Shown here in pieces: positions 1 to 8,664 of a stretch of 64,000 nt of DNA (its first letter is position 1; each line of letters begins with the position of its first letter). The stretch is from Azoarcus olearius (lineage in GTDB: Bacteria > Pseudomonadota > Gammaproteobacteria > Burkholderiales > Rhodocyclaceae), in assembly GCF_001682385.1 (NCBI RefSeq), contig NZ_CP016210.1, forward strand, positions 3,038,001 to 3,102,000. The letters are read 5' to 3'. The position numbers and the translations under genes are program-made. The notes beneath the pieces were generated by a model that was not told the origin of the DNA, did not search any database, and saw only the letters and a list, made by a program, of their open reading frames with translations.

Positions 1-474
1 CTCGCGCTCGCGCGGCGAGAGGCGGGCCAGCGCCGCGGCCGCGTCCTCACGACGTGCGAGTTCGGCCCGGGCCTCGGTGCCGCGGCGGATCGCCATCGTC
101 ACCGCGTCGAGCAGCGCCTGGTCGTGGAAGGGCTTTTCGAGGAAGTCGCTGGCGCCGCACTTCATCGCCTGTACCGCCAGCCCCACATCGCCATGGCCGG
201 TGATGAAGACGATGGGCAGCGTCCAGCCACGTGCCAGGATCGCCTGCTGCAACTCCAGCCCGCTCATCGTCGGCATCCGGATATCGAGCACCAGGCAGGC
301 AATGTCCGCGCACTCGCCCCCGCCCGCCGCCGCATCACATTCGGCGAGAAAGTCCTCCGCGGAAGCGTGGGGCCGCACCCGCCAGCCGACCGACTCGAAC
401 AGGAACACCAGCGAGCGGCGGAAGGCCGCATCGTCGTCCACGACATGGATCAGGCAATCATCGGTTTGGATCAT
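1..474 (-). CDS. FixJ/TtrR-type response regulator (C-terminus cut by window edge)
   Basis: Only the first 158 codons are present; the gene runs off the left edge. The N-terminus is a receiver domain with the acidic pocket (VVDDD near residue 11), a phospho-acceptor in VLDIRMP and the conserved Lys in LEKPF. A linker follows, and the last visible residues, LSPRERE, begin a LuxR/GerE helix-turn-helix. This is the FixJ/TtrR architecture, a DNA-binding transcription regulator. It overlaps the end of the upstream kinase gene by 17 nt, so the two are almost certainly a translationally coupled pair. The target genes lie outside the window and cannot be named. Confidence 0.9.
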   Translation of the reverse strand, partial: MIQTDDCLIHVVDDDAAFRRSLVFLFESVGWRVRPHASAEDFLAECDAAAGGGECADIACLVLDIRMPTMSGLELQQAILARGWTLPIVFITGHGDVGLAVQAMKCGASDFLEKPFHDQALLDAVTMAIRRGTEARAELARREDAAAALARLSPRERE

Positions 475-2272
475 GGTCGAGCAACACGGTGGGCGTCGCC
501 GGCGCAAGGACGGCGGGCAGATTCAAGGTGAATACCCAGCCGGGGCCGTCGGCGGCCGGCGCGGCATCGAGCCGTCCCCCGTGCGCCTCGGCGATCGATC
601 GGCAGATCGACAGCCCGAGGCCCAGTCCGTCCGGCTTGGTGGTGAAGAAGGACTCGAACAGGCGCCCATGTGCCGCGGCGTCCAGGCCCCGGCCGAAGTC
701 GCGCACCGCGATGAGTACCCCGGGCGACAGTCCTGCATCCGCGGGCGTCAGCCGGATATGGATCCGCCGGCGCGCGTCGGGCAGGCCTTCGCTGGCGTCG
801 TGGGCATTCTTCAGCAGGTTGAGCAACACCTGCTGGACTTGCAGGCGATCGGCCTCGATCACGGTGCCGGCCGGCAACGCGTCTTCCACCGCGACAGCCG
901 GCGCGCGCGCGAGCATGCCGCGGAACAGTTCGACCGACTCGCCCACCACTTCGGCGGGCACCAGGCGCTCGCAGCTGTTGCGCCGTTTGCGGGCGAAATG
1001 GCGGATGCGGCCAAGGATGCCCGCCGCGCGTTCGGCCTGCTCCGCGATCTCGGCGGCGGCCTCGCGCACCGCGGCGTCGGTCAGGCGCTGGTTGTCCGCC
1101 CTGCGGCGGAGGCTGTGGGCGTAATTGGTGATGGTGGCCAGCGGCTGATTGAGTTCGTGCGCAAGCGTGCCCGACAACTCGCCGAGCACCGACAGCCGCG
1201 CCATATGCTCGGCCTGCTCCTGCGCCGCGCGCAGCTCGGCGGTACGCCTATGCACCAGGTGCTCCACCCGCAGCGTGTACAGCGCCCACGCCGCCACCAG
1301 CAGCGCCAACGCGGCCACCCAGGGCCAGTAGCGCGCGGCCAGCGCCATCAACGTGGGTTCGCGCAGGTAGGCATAGGGGCCGATCTGCAGGCGGCGGAAG
1401 AGCTCATGCACCGACTGGTAATCGGCGGGGACCGCCCACGCGAGGCCGTCCGTCTCCCGCGTCATGCCAAGCAGCGCGATCGCCACCGCACGCGCGAGAT
1501 CCGGGGAGGTGTGGCGCAAGGCCGCCAGCGGCCAGTCCGGATAAAGCGGCGTGGACGTCGCGCACGGGAAACCGGCAACCGCCTGCGGCGCCACCACACG
1601 AAAGCGGTCGGCCCACTCCGGCCGGCTTTCCAGCAGGCAGCTACGCAGCACGCCGGCATCGGCTTTGCGGGCGTCCAACGCGGCGACGACCCGGTCCATC
1701 GGCAAACCCACCTCGTACAGTTCCGCCAGATCCCGCTCCGGCTGGAGACCCAGCCCGTCGAGCGCACCCCACACCATCTGGTAGCCGCCGAACGCATCTC
1801 GCCCGACGATGGCAAGCCGCTTGCCGCGCAGGTCGGAAAGATCGCGGATGGCCGACGACGCCGGCACGATCACCGCCGCGCCCAGGGCGCGCTGCGGCGA
1901 CCGGCCGCCTCCGGCGTCGAGCGACAGGATGCGGCTGACGCCCAGGTCGGCCTCCAGTTCGACGTAATGGCCCGGATTGGTGATGACGAATTCGAGGTCG
2001 CCGCGCTGCACCGCCGCCCGCAAGCCGGCGTGATCGAGTTGCACCAGACTGACCTGCCGACCCGGCAAGGCATTTTCGAGCCGGCGTATCAGCGGCGACC
2101 ATTCCGCCACCGCGGCCTCGGCGCCGAGCACGGCAAGCACGCCGACGCGGACCCGCGATACGGATTCGGCGTGCTCACCGGGGACGGGCGCAGCCCAGGC
2201 CGCCGCCGTGAGCCACAGCAGAAAATGCGTGAGCCACAGCCACCGCGCAAGACGGTCAGGCACGAGGGGCAC
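458..2272 (-). CDS. TtrS-like sensor histidine kinase with periplasmic PhnD-type sensing domain
   Basis: The 604-residue protein has a signal or membrane segment at about 11-28, then a periplasmic substrate-binding-protein-like domain of the phosphonate/PhnD type (about 40-300). One membrane helix (about 314-333) follows, then a cytoplasmic kinase with the H-box LAHELNQPLATI (His372), an N-box (LLNLLKNAHDAS) and G-boxes (GRGLD, GLGLGLS). This layout is that of TtrS, the tetrathionate sensor, and relatives. A cysteine in GFPCATSTPLYPDW sits in the sensor domain where redox sensing would be plausible. The start is GTG and no good ribosome site decides it. The ligand is not established: no tetrathionate reductase gene is visible. 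Confidence 0.85.
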   Translation of the reverse strand: MPLVPDRLARWLWLTHFLLWLTAAAWAAPVPGEHAESVSRVRVGVLAVLGAEAAVAEWSPLIRRLENALPGRQVSLVQLDHAGLRAAVQRGDLEFVITNPGHYVELEADLGVSRILSLDAGGGRSPQRALGAAVIVPASSAIRDLSDLRGKRLAIVGRDAFGGYQMVWGALDGLGLQPERDLAELYEVGLPMDRVVAALDARKADAGVLRSCLLESRPEWADRFRVVAPQAVAGFPCATSTPLYPDWPLAALRHTSPDLARAVAIALLGMTRETDGLAWAVPADYQSVHELFRRLQIGPYAYLREPTLMALAARYWPWVAALALLVAAWALYTLRVEHLVHRRTAELRAAQEQAEHMARLSVLGELSGTLAHELNQPLATITNYAHSLRRRADNQRLTDAAVREAAAEIAEQAERAAGILGRIRHFARKRRNSCERLVPAEVVGESVELFRGMLARAPAVAVEDALPAGTVIEADRLQVQQVLLNLLKNAHDASEGLPDARRRIHIRLTPADAGLSPGVLIAVRDFGRGLDAAAHGRLFESFFTTKPDGLGLGLSICRSIAEAHGGRLDAAPAADGPGWVFTLNLPAVLAPATPTVLLDHDPNR

Positions 2273-2493
2273 GGCGGGCGCGGTCGCGGTATGACATGGC
2301 TGCGGATGATGCCATCGGTCGCCCCGGGTCGGGCCCCTTCTCGGGCTCGATGTTCCAGCAATGGGAAAAACCGCCGTTCGCGGTCAACTATGATTCATTC
2401 AGGCGCGCTTTCCGGCTCCGATACCGGCCGGGCGACGCTACCCGCCTGCGCCCGTCGCGCCCTTTCCCCCACCGCCCGACCCGGGAGACCGAG

Positions 2494-2973
2494 ATGACGC
2501 CGAAGAACACGATATGCCTCTGGTACGACGGTACCGCCCTGGAAGCCGCCCGGTTCTATGCCGACACCTTTCCCGACAGCGCGGTCGGGACCATCCTGTA
2601 CGCCCCCGGCGATTACCCCGCGGGCAAGCAGGGCGACCTGCTCACGGTGGAGTTCACCGTCGCCGGCATCCCCTGCATCGGCCTGAACGGTGGCCCCGAA
2701 TTCAGCCACGACGAGGCCTTCTCGTTCCAGATCGCCACCGACGACCAGGCCGAAACCGACCGCTTGTGGAACGCCATCATCAGCAATGGCGGCCAGGCAA
2801 GCGTATGCGGTTGGTGCAAGGACAAGTGGGGCGTGTCGTGGCAGATCACGCCCCGCGCCCTCATCGCAGCGATCGCCGACCCCGACCGCGCGGCCGCCAA
2901 ACGGGCGTTCGACGCGATGATGCAGATGGGCAAGATCGACATCGCAGCGATCGAAGCCGCGCGTCGCGGCTGA
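2494..2973 (+). CDS. PhnB/VOC-superfamily protein (3-demethylubiquinone methyltransferase-like fold)
   Basis: The protein has 159 residues. It starts MTPKNTICLWYDGTALEAARFY and carries the family's GGPEFSHDEAFSFQI and WGVSWQITP stretches, typical of the PhnB-like group of the glyoxalase/VOC superfamily. Members are small soluble dimers; many are misnamed 3-demethylubiquinone methyltransferases and their substrates are mostly unknown. The ATG at 2494 is chosen because GGGAG lies six bases upstream; the open frame extends further 5' without family similarity. It is divergent from the kinase gene and stands alone. Nothing links it to phosphonate metabolism despite the PhnB name. Confidence 0.85.
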   Translation: MTPKNTICLWYDGTALEAARFYADTFPDSAVGTILYAPGDYPAGKQGDLLTVEFTVAGIPCIGLNGGPEFSHDEAFSFQIATDDQAETDRLWNAIISNGGQASVCGWCKDKWGVSWQITPRALIAAIADPDRAAAKRAFDAMMQMGKIDIAAIEAARRG

Positions 2974-3089
2974 GGCGCCAACCCCATGCCGGGCAAGCCT
3001 CCGCACCGGCGCAAAGAGCGGTAGCGCCGCGGTGCGCCCCAGCCCGGCGGAGTCGCGTTGGAAAGGCCGCCTCGAAGGCGGTGAACGTG

Positions 3090-3135
3090 AAAAAGGCCAG
3101 ACCCCTCGATCTCTCTCGGAGTTCTGGCCTTCTTC
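3090..3135 (-). terminator. Rho-independent terminator of tmRNA
   Basis: Inverted repeat AAGGCCAGA / TCTGGCCTT followed on the minus strand by a run of five T. It lies about 25 nt beyond the 3' CCA of the tmRNA, so it should end the ssrA precursor. Confidence 0.8.
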
Positions 3136-3156
3136 GGACTTCCTGGGAAGTCATGC

Positions 3157-3534
3157 TGGTGGAGCCGGGGGGAATCGAACCCCCGTCCGCAAGCCCTCTA
3201 CAGACAGCTCTACATACTTAGCCGACCTATTTGGATTTAGCCTCTGACTTAGCCGGTCGGCAGGCCGGTCATCAGCGAGTTACCTTACCTTTAGCTACAG
3301 AGCCAAGTAACCCGGCCCTGCTCGCGATTCTCTGTAAATGACACTGCAGCGGCCCAGCTTACGCTGGAACCACCCGGCCCAGAGACCTGCCGGTGCAGCG
3401 CCCGCCGGGATTAAGCGGCGAGAGCGAAACGCTCGTCGTTGGCGTTTGTAGTTTCCCAGATGGATTTACGAGGTGACTGGTCCTCGGTATGCACTGCACT
3501 GCTTCGCGACCCACGTCGAAGCCAGGTCGGCCCC
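3157..3534 (-). ncRNA. ssrA: tmRNA (SsrA)
   Basis: The ends form a tRNA-like acceptor: 5' GGGGCCG pairs with 3' CGGCTCC, followed by ACCA, with a T-arm GGTTCGATTCC next to it. The tag reading frame lies at 3411-3443 and encodes ANDERFALAA followed by TAA. tmRNA rescues stalled ribosomes and adds this proteolysis tag. The length, 378 nt, is normal. A long open frame crossing it is not a gene. The mature 5' end is inferred from the acceptor pairing. Confidence 0.97.
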
Positions 3535-3558
3535 AGGTGATCGTTACACGCGCACCCT

Positions 3559-3587
3559 GTAGATGGTGGCGCTGCACGAGATTTCAA
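3559..3587 (-). promoter_or_regulatory. Candidate sigma-70 promoter of ssrA
   Basis: On the minus strand TTGAAA is followed after 17 nt by ATCTAC, about 25 nt before the mature 5' end of tmRNA. The -35 matches 5 of 6 bases, but the -10 is poor. tmRNA is processed at its 5' end, so an upstream start is expected. Confidence 0.35.
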
Positions 3588-3738
3588 GAGGCGGGAGTCT
3601 AGCACGCACCGCACCCGCCCGCCCTTTTCTTTCCACGCGCGGTAGGACCGCCACTCCCCCGGGTGGTTCCACAGGGGACGCAGCCTGTCCTTCCCCGGCA
3701 AAACCACCGTCACACGGGCGCAACCTTGCCCGCCGACC

Positions 3739-5859
3739 ATGCGCAACCGCTCCAGATTCGCGCCCCTGCGCCCGCCTTTCCGCGTGACCGATACCTGTCT
3801 TCCCCCGGCCTCCCTCTCCCCATCCGCGGATGGCGCCACGCCGCCCGCCGCTGCGCAGCAGCGTCGCAAGCGCATCGACAGCTGGGCCGGCCTGACGATG
3901 GGGCCGCTGTTGCTCGTGACACTACTGGTGGCGGCGATCTGGGCGGGACAGAGCGTCCATACCGAACGCGAACGCGCGCTTGCCATCCGCACCACCTTCG
4001 CCCATCAGGAAAGCGTGCTGCGGATGCTGGCCGCCGACGAAACCCCGGCCAACGGCATGGACGACCATGCCACCGACGAAAGCGCGCTGATCAACCAGTT
4101 GGCGGCGCAGGTGGCCACCAACCCTGCCCTTGCCAGCACGCTCACGCTTCTCGACCCCGCCGGGCGGGTGCTTTGGACACCGGCCTTTCGTCCTGCGCCC
4201 TCGCCGCAGGCAGCGCAGTTGCGCCCCGGCACGCCGGGTTCGTTGTCGCACGCCGTGGTCCCGCTGGTGGGTGGCAACGCCCGCCTGGTCACGGAACTCG
4301 CCCTCCCCCACACCGGCCTGAGACTCCGCGCGACGCGCGAGCTCGACGAGGTGTTGGGCCTCCCGGATGCAGGGCGCAGCAACCTGCGCGGCTGGGGCTG
4401 GGGCGTAACGCTCGCGCTGATCGCCGCGGCCGCCCTGCTCGCCTTCATCGGCCACCGCCAGCACCGCCTCTACCGGCAGTTGTGCCGCGCCGGCGACGAG
4501 AACCAACGCCTGATCGACCGCCTGCGGGACGAACGCTCGCGCGCTTATCAGCTTGCCTCGCACGATCACCTGACCGGTCTGCCCAACCGGCTCTTGTTTA
4601 CCGAACTGGCCAACAGCCACCTGTCGCGCGCACGGCGCAGCCATGCCCCGTTCGTGATGATGTTTCTCGACCTCGACCGCTTCAAGCGCATCAACGACAC
4701 CCTGGGCCACCGCGTGGGCGACCTGCTGCTGCAGGAAGTGGCCCTCCGCCTGCGGCAGACAGTGCGTGAGACGGACATCGTCGCCCGCCTCGGTGGCGAC
4801 GAGTTCGTGTTGCTGCTGACCGAACTCGACGCGCTCGACGACGCCAGCCGGGTCGCCCGCAAGCTGATCGAGGCGATTGGTCAGCCGATGGTGCTGGACG
4901 GCCATGAAATCGAAATGCGGCCCAGCGTTGGCATCGCCATCCATCCGCGCGACGGGATGGACGTCGAAGCGATGATGCGCAACGCGGATTCGGCAATGTA
5001 CGAAGCCAAGCGGTCCGGCAGCGGGCGCTTTCACTACTACGATCCCTCGCTCAACTCGCGCTCGTCGTTGCAACTGGATCTCAACGGCCGCTTCCGCCGC
5101 GCAATCCTCGGCAACGAGTTCGTCCTGCACTACCAGCCGCGCGTCACGCTCAACGGCTTTCGCGTCACCAGCCTCGAAGCCTTGATCCGCTGGCAGCACC
5201 CGGAACGCGGGCTGGTGCCGCCGGGCGAATTCATCGAATACGCGGAACAGGAAGGGCTGGTGGTCGAACTCGGCAACTGGGTGGTGCGCGAGGCCTGCCG
5301 CCAGATCGCGGCGTGGATTGCCGAGGGACTCGAGATCGTTCCGGTGGCGATCAACGTGTCGCCGAAGCAACTGCGCGACCACAGCTTCGTCGAGGTGATC
5401 CGAGAGTCGGTCGCGCACTACGGCATCCGCCCCGACCTGCTGGAAATCGAGATTACCGAGCGCTGCGTGGTGGAAGACTTCGAGCGCCCGCGCGCGGCGC
5501 TGGAAACGCTGTCGGCGCTCGGCCTGAAGATCGCGCTCGACGACTACGGCACCGGCTTCAGCAGTCTGAGCTACCTCAAGCAACTGCCGATCGACATCAT
5601 CAAGATCGACCGTTCCTTCATCAGCGACATCCGCAACGCCCGGCACGACGCCGCCATCGTCGCCTCGACGATCGCCCTCGGCCACAACCTCGGTCTCACC
5701 GTCATCGCCGAAGGCGTGGAAACCCGGGAGCAGGTCATCTACCTGCGGACGGCCGGCTGTGACGAAGTGCAGGGCTACTACTTCCAGAAACCCGCCCCGG
5801 CAGACGCCATCCGTCCGCTGCTCGCAGCGGGAAGCCAGCCGATGACCGCAGCCGGCTGA
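3739..5859 (+). CDS. Membrane GGDEF-EAL protein (c-di-GMP synthesis/breakdown)
   Basis: The protein has 706 residues. A membrane helix at about 53-70 and another near 219-237 bracket a periplasmic sensor segment with no recognised family. The GGDEF domain carries an intact GGDEF at 352-356, preceded five residues upstream by RETD (343-346), a canonical RxxD product-inhibition site. The EAL domain has EAL at 480-482 and the later DDYGTGFSSLSYL and KIDRSFI motifs, so both halves look active. The protein may make and hydrolyse c-di-GMP, with the net activity set by the sensor. The start is uncertain: ATG 3739 has no clear ribosome site, and a GTG lies at 3784. Confidence 0.88.
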   Translation: MRNRSRFAPLRPPFRVTDTCLPPASLSPSADGATPPAAAQQRRKRIDSWAGLTMGPLLLVTLLVAAIWAGQSVHTERERALAIRTTFAHQESVLRMLAADETPANGMDDHATDESALINQLAAQVATNPALASTLTLLDPAGRVLWTPAFRPAPSPQAAQLRPGTPGSLSHAVVPLVGGNARLVTELALPHTGLRLRATRELDEVLGLPDAGRSNLRGWGWGVTLALIAAAALLAFIGHRQHRLYRQLCRAGDENQRLIDRLRDERSRAYQLASHDHLTGLPNRLLFTELANSHLSRARRSHAPFVMMFLDLDRFKRINDTLGHRVGDLLLQEVALRLRQTVRETDIVARLGGDEFVLLLTELDALDDASRVARKLIEAIGQPMVLDGHEIEMRPSVGIAIHPRDGMDVEAMMRNADSAMYEAKRSGSGRFHYYDPSLNSRSSLQLDLNGRFRRAILGNEFVLHYQPRVTLNGFRVTSLEALIRWQHPERGLVPPGEFIEYAEQEGLVVELGNWVVREACRQIAAWIAEGLEIVPVAINVSPKQLRDHSFVEVIRESVAHYGIRPDLLEIEITERCVVEDFERPRAALETLSALGLKIALDDYGTGFSSLSYLKQLPIDIIKIDRSFISDIRNARHDAAIVASTIALGHNLGLTVIAEGVETREQVIYLRTAGCDEVQGYYFQKPAPADAIRPLLAAGSQPMTAAG

Positions 5860-6037
5860 CGGCGCCAGGCACGGGGCGCCGGGCAGCACCGGTGCCGGGC
5901 CCAAAACGCCGCCGACCGAGAACCGCGCGGGGAAAAGCGGGGAACGGTGATGGATCCAGGGGTGGCGCAGACCGGCCACAGGCCATCTGAACGCTGGCGA
6001 AAGCCCGTGTTTCCAAACGATTTCAGGGACCGAGAAA

Positions 6038-6053
6038 CGCGCTGAACAGCGCG
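6038..6053 (-). terminator. Hairpin directly after tRNA-Thr
   Basis: CGCGCTG and CAGCGCG form a 7-bp stem with a 2-nt loop, followed on the minus strand by TTTCTC. It abuts the tRNA 3' CCA and probably ends the transcript; the T-run is weak. Confidence 0.5.
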
Positions 6054-6054
6054 C

Positions 6055-6130
6055 TGGTGCCCCCGGCAGGACTCGAACCCGCGACCTTCGGTTTACAAAA
6101 CCGTTGCTCTACCAACTGAGCTACAAGGGC
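6055..6130 (-). tRNA. tRNA-Thr(UGU)
   Basis: A 76-nt cloverleaf with encoded CCA. Acceptor GCCCTTG pairs with CGGGGGC, the D-arm is AGCTCAGTTGGTAGAGC and the T-arm GGTTCGAGTCC. The anticodon loop TTTGTAA gives anticodon TGT, which reads ACA (Thr). It stands alone here; a tRNA cluster partner is not visible. Confidence 0.95.
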
Positions 6131-6269
6131 TTCGCCATACGGTGGAAACGCTGCCCGGAGGAGCCCCGGGGCGATGCAGCGGCGCGGATTATAGCCCAGT
6201 GGGGCGCGTTCCCGGCCGCTCGCGCACAACGCGCACGCGTCCCGGGCTTTTATTTCTCCGGATACTGTA

Positions 6270-6275
6270 TATAAT
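6270..6275 (+). promoter_or_regulatory. TATAAT -10 box upstream of small membrane-peptide gene
   Basis: A perfect TATAAT lies in an AT-rich patch, 36 nt before the ATG at 6312. The -35 region 17 nt upstream is poor, so the call rests on the -10 and its AT-rich setting in a GC-rich genome. Confidence 0.45.
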
Positions 6276-6311
6276 TACAGTTATCGACAATCACGCAGGG
6301 CGGAGTCAGGA

Positions 6312-6464
6312 ATGGAAGCGAAATTCACGAAGTCTCTGATGGCGCTGGGTCTGCTTGCCGGTTTGATGTTCGGGGTCGGAATTCCTGGTGGCGGCGTCGC
6401 CCTTGCAGCCGCCGGTGTTGCCACCGTATGGCTGTTTCGCAGCAATGGGGAAGAACACGCCTGA
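6312..6464 (+). CDS. Small hydrophobic protein, 50 residues
   Basis: The frame encodes 50 residues: a short basic N-terminus (MEAKFTKSL), two hydrophobic stretches at about 9-24 and 29-42 separated by a GIPGGG turn, then a charged tail. That fits a two-helix hairpin in the inner membrane. I do not recognise the family. Support comes from its own TATAAT box, a weak purine-rich ribosome site (CAGGA) and its place between tRNA-Thr and a convergent gene. It may be a real small membrane protein or a chance frame; no function is assigned. Confidence 0.5.
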   Translation: MEAKFTKSLMALGLLAGLMFGVGIPGGGVALAAAGVATVWLFRSNGEEHA

Positions 6465-6478
6465 GCACGCCTGCACGC

Positions 6479-6958
6479 TCATTTCCTTAGCGGAATCACC
6501 GTGGTCCGCTCCACCGGAACAGCGGTGACGCTGTTTTGCGGGCTTCCCTCGATCAGTTTGTCGGAATAGGTGAGATAGACCAGCACGTTACGTCGCGGGT
6601 CGGCCATACGCACGACTTGCAGGCGTTTGAACAGGATTGACTGGCGCTCGGAAAACACCTCTTCCTGCATCGGAATGGCTTCCCGGAAACGGATCGGTCC
6701 CACCTGACGGCAGGCGATCGACGCTTCGGCAACGTCCTCGGCCAGACCCACGGCACCGGCAATACCGCCGGTCTTGGCGCGGGACACGTAGCAGGTAACC
6801 CCCTCGACGCGCGGATCGTCATAGGCTTCCACCACCACCTTGTGGTTGGGGCCGATGAGCTTCCACACCGTGGACACCTCCCCCACCATCTCGGCGCGCA
6901 CTGCCAGTGGCGCAAGCAACATCGCAAGTGACAGGAGGAAGGGGTGCCGGCGTTTCAT
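6479..6958 (-). CDS. creA: CreA family protein
   Basis: The protein has 159 residues with a cleavable signal peptide (about 1-22, ending VRA-E). The mature part carries the CreA signatures TVWKLIGPNHKVVVEAYDDP and VEGVTCYVSRAKTGG, and a C-terminal region with VVRMADPRRNVLVYLTYSDK. CreA is a conserved proteobacterial periplasmic protein of unknown role. The ATG at 6958 overlaps the stop of the upstream ProQ-like gene by four bases (ATGA), so the two are an operon with coupled translation. Confidence 0.9.
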   Translation of the reverse strand: MKRRHPFLLSLAMLLAPLAVRAEMVGEVSTVWKLIGPNHKVVVEAYDDPRVEGVTCYVSRAKTGGIAGAVGLAEDVAEASIACRQVGPIRFREAIPMQEEVFSERQSILFKRLQVVRMADPRRNVLVYLTYSDKLIEGSPQNSVTAVPVERTTVIPLRK

Positions 6959-7368
6959 CGCCCGAACTTGCTCACCAACTGCTGCAGTTTTTCGGTCCGG
7001 CGACGCTCGGCTTCTTCCGCCTCGCGGCGGGCCTTCTGCTGCTTGGCGGCGGCCGCAAAACGTTCCTTCAGCAAGGCGGACGCATGCTGGCGCTGCTCTT
7101 CCGTCACCTCGCCGGCAACCTGTCCATCCAGGTCGTAACGCTCCGCGCTGCGCTCCACCGCCTTCAGGTACTTGGTGGACGCGGTGTGCATGCGCAGGGC
7201 CGACCTCAGCACCTTGCGCTCGAACTGCGGAAAACGCTCGAGGATGGTGGCATCGATCCGCAGCGCCAACGGCTTGCAATCGCGAAAAGTGGGCGAGGCA
7301 GCCTGCAGTTGCTGAAGCAGGGCACGCGGCTCGAGAGCGGGCTTGGCCGAAGGAGTATCGGTGGTCAT
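6955..7368 (-). CDS. ProQ/FinO-domain RNA-binding protein
   Basis: The protein has about 137 residues. The central part, from ASPTFRDCKPLALRIDATILERFP to ALRMHTASTKYLKAV, is a ProQ/FinO domain, an RNA chaperone fold that binds structured small RNAs and 3' ends. The C-terminus is a charged coiled-coil-like tail rich in Lys, Arg and Glu. It is shorter than E. coli ProQ and lacks its C-terminal Tudor-like domain, as is common in betaproteobacteria. The start at 7368 lacks an obvious ribosome site; an ATG at 7410 is the alternative. It overlaps creA by four bases. Confidence 0.85.
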   Translation of the reverse strand: MTTDTPSAKPALEPRALLQQLQAASPTFRDCKPLALRIDATILERFPQFERKVLRSALRMHTASTKYLKAVERSAERYDLDGQVAGEVTEEQRQHASALLKERFAAAAKQQKARREAEEAERRRTEKLQQLVSKFGR

Positions 7369-7510
7369 CGGAGGTGCGTTACGGGTTGAGGAGAACCGCC
7401 TCACCATAGCGCAGGAAGAGACGGCTGCCCACATTCTACCCGCGGGACGATGACGGAAACCACGACCGTGGCGCCGTTGTCCATCGCCGGTAATGTTGTG
7501 GAGCCCGCCC

Positions 7511-8473
7511 ATGGAGAACGAACAAACCCGCGCCATTCTGGCCATCTGCCTGCTCGCCGCCTTCGCCGACAACCGCAAGGATGCGCTGGAGCGCGAACAC
7601 ATCCGCCGGGTCGCGGCCTCGCTCTCGCGCGACGCCGAAATCGACCTGGTCTCGCTTTACCAGGATGTCCTGCTGCAGCGGGTGCAGCTGGACGATCAGA
7701 CTGCGGCGCTCGACACGCCGGAGTTGCGTCACCTCGCTTACGAAATGGCGGTGGGCGTCTGTGATGCAGACGGCGTACACGACTCCGCGGAGCGCGCGTT
7801 TCTCGAACGGCTGTCGGCCGCCCTGCAACTCGCTCCGGATAAGGCCGCACACTGCATCGAGGAAGCCGATGCGCTTGCCGCCGCACCGCTCGCGACGGGG
7901 CCATCGTCGGCCAGCGGCCCGTCCATCGGTGCGGCCGTTTCGTCCCCCGCGCCCGCGGTGGACGAGGCGGAACTCGACCGCAGCATCCTGCAGGCCGCCA
8001 TTCTCAATGGCGCGCTCGAGCTGCTGCCACAGTCGATGGCCTCGATGGCGATCATCCCGCTGCAGACCCGCCTCGTGTACCGCATCGGCAAAGCCTACGG
8101 TTACGAACTCGACCGCGGGCACATCAACGACTTTCTCGCCACCGCCGGCGTTGGGTTGACTTCTCAATACGTGGAGCAGCTCGGACGCAAGCTTATCGGC
8201 GGCCTCCTCGGCAAGGTCCTCGGCGGCACGGGCCGTAGCCTCGGCAGCGCCGCCACCGGCTCCGCCATGTCCTTCGCCAGCACCTACGCCATCGGCCAGG
8301 TCGCGAAGCGCTATTACGCTGGAGGCCGGCGGCTGGACACGGACGCGCTGCGCGAAGCCTTCAGCGGTCTGCTCGGCCAGGGCCGTGCGCTGCAGCAACG
8401 CTATCTGCCTGAAATCGAGCAGCGCGCCGGCGGCCTTGATCTGGGCCGGCTGATGACCGAACTGCGCGGCTGA
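7511..8473 (+). CDS. TerB-like / DUF697 protein, unknown function
   Basis: The protein has 320 residues. The N-terminal 130 resemble a TerB-type helical domain (acidic helices with repeated AVGVCDADG-like segments). A low-complexity Ala/Ser/Pro linker follows. The C-terminal part (QTRLVYRIGKAYGYELD, then a glycine-rich hydrophobic stretch and SFASTYAIGQVAKRYY) matches DUF697, a membrane-associated domain also found after some GTPase domains. The ATG at 7511 is chosen over 7493 because GGAG sits about eight bases upstream. It is transcribed away from proQ/creA and has no partner that reveals its role. Confidence 0.7.
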   Translation: MENEQTRAILAICLLAAFADNRKDALEREHIRRVAASLSRDAEIDLVSLYQDVLLQRVQLDDQTAALDTPELRHLAYEMAVGVCDADGVHDSAERAFLERLSAALQLAPDKAAHCIEEADALAAAPLATGPSSASGPSIGAAVSSPAPAVDEAELDRSILQAAILNGALELLPQSMASMAIIPLQTRLVYRIGKAYGYELDRGHINDFLATAGVGLTSQYVEQLGRKLIGGLLGKVLGGTGRSLGSAATGSAMSFASTYAIGQVAKRYYAGGRRLDTDALREAFSGLLGQGRALQQRYLPEIEQRAGGLDLGRLMTELRG

Positions 8474-8605
8474 CCACACATCACGCCAAGCGCCGGCCCA
8501 GCCCGGCATCCGCCACGGGGCCGGACCTCCTGCGCGTGCCGGGCACCCGCTCCGCTATGACCATCGGCTAGCCCGCGCGCGCGCGTGGTTTTCGCCGCGG
8601 CGCGC

Positions 8606-8613
8606 GTGCATAA
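8606..8613 (+). promoter_or_regulatory. Extended -10 (TGCATAAT) before the diguanylate cyclase pair
   Basis: TGCATAAT lies about 50 nt before the first GGEEF gene; no convincing -35 is visible, as extended -10 promoters allow. Confidence 0.35.
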
Positions 8614-8664
8614 TCCGGGCGACCGACCGGTTTTGTTTGCCGGCGCGCCTTTCCGGATGGCTTG

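Noticed and set aside
77-2497. A long open frame of about 800 codons on the plus strand, antisense to the kinase and response regulator
   Set aside because: It has no recognisable domain and mirrors a real minus-strand gene with strong motifs; high GC makes such antisense frames common.
3411-3995. A 194-codon frame ending in ANDERFALAA
   Set aside because: The end is the tmRNA tag; the rest is tmRNA structure and upstream DNA, not a protein gene.
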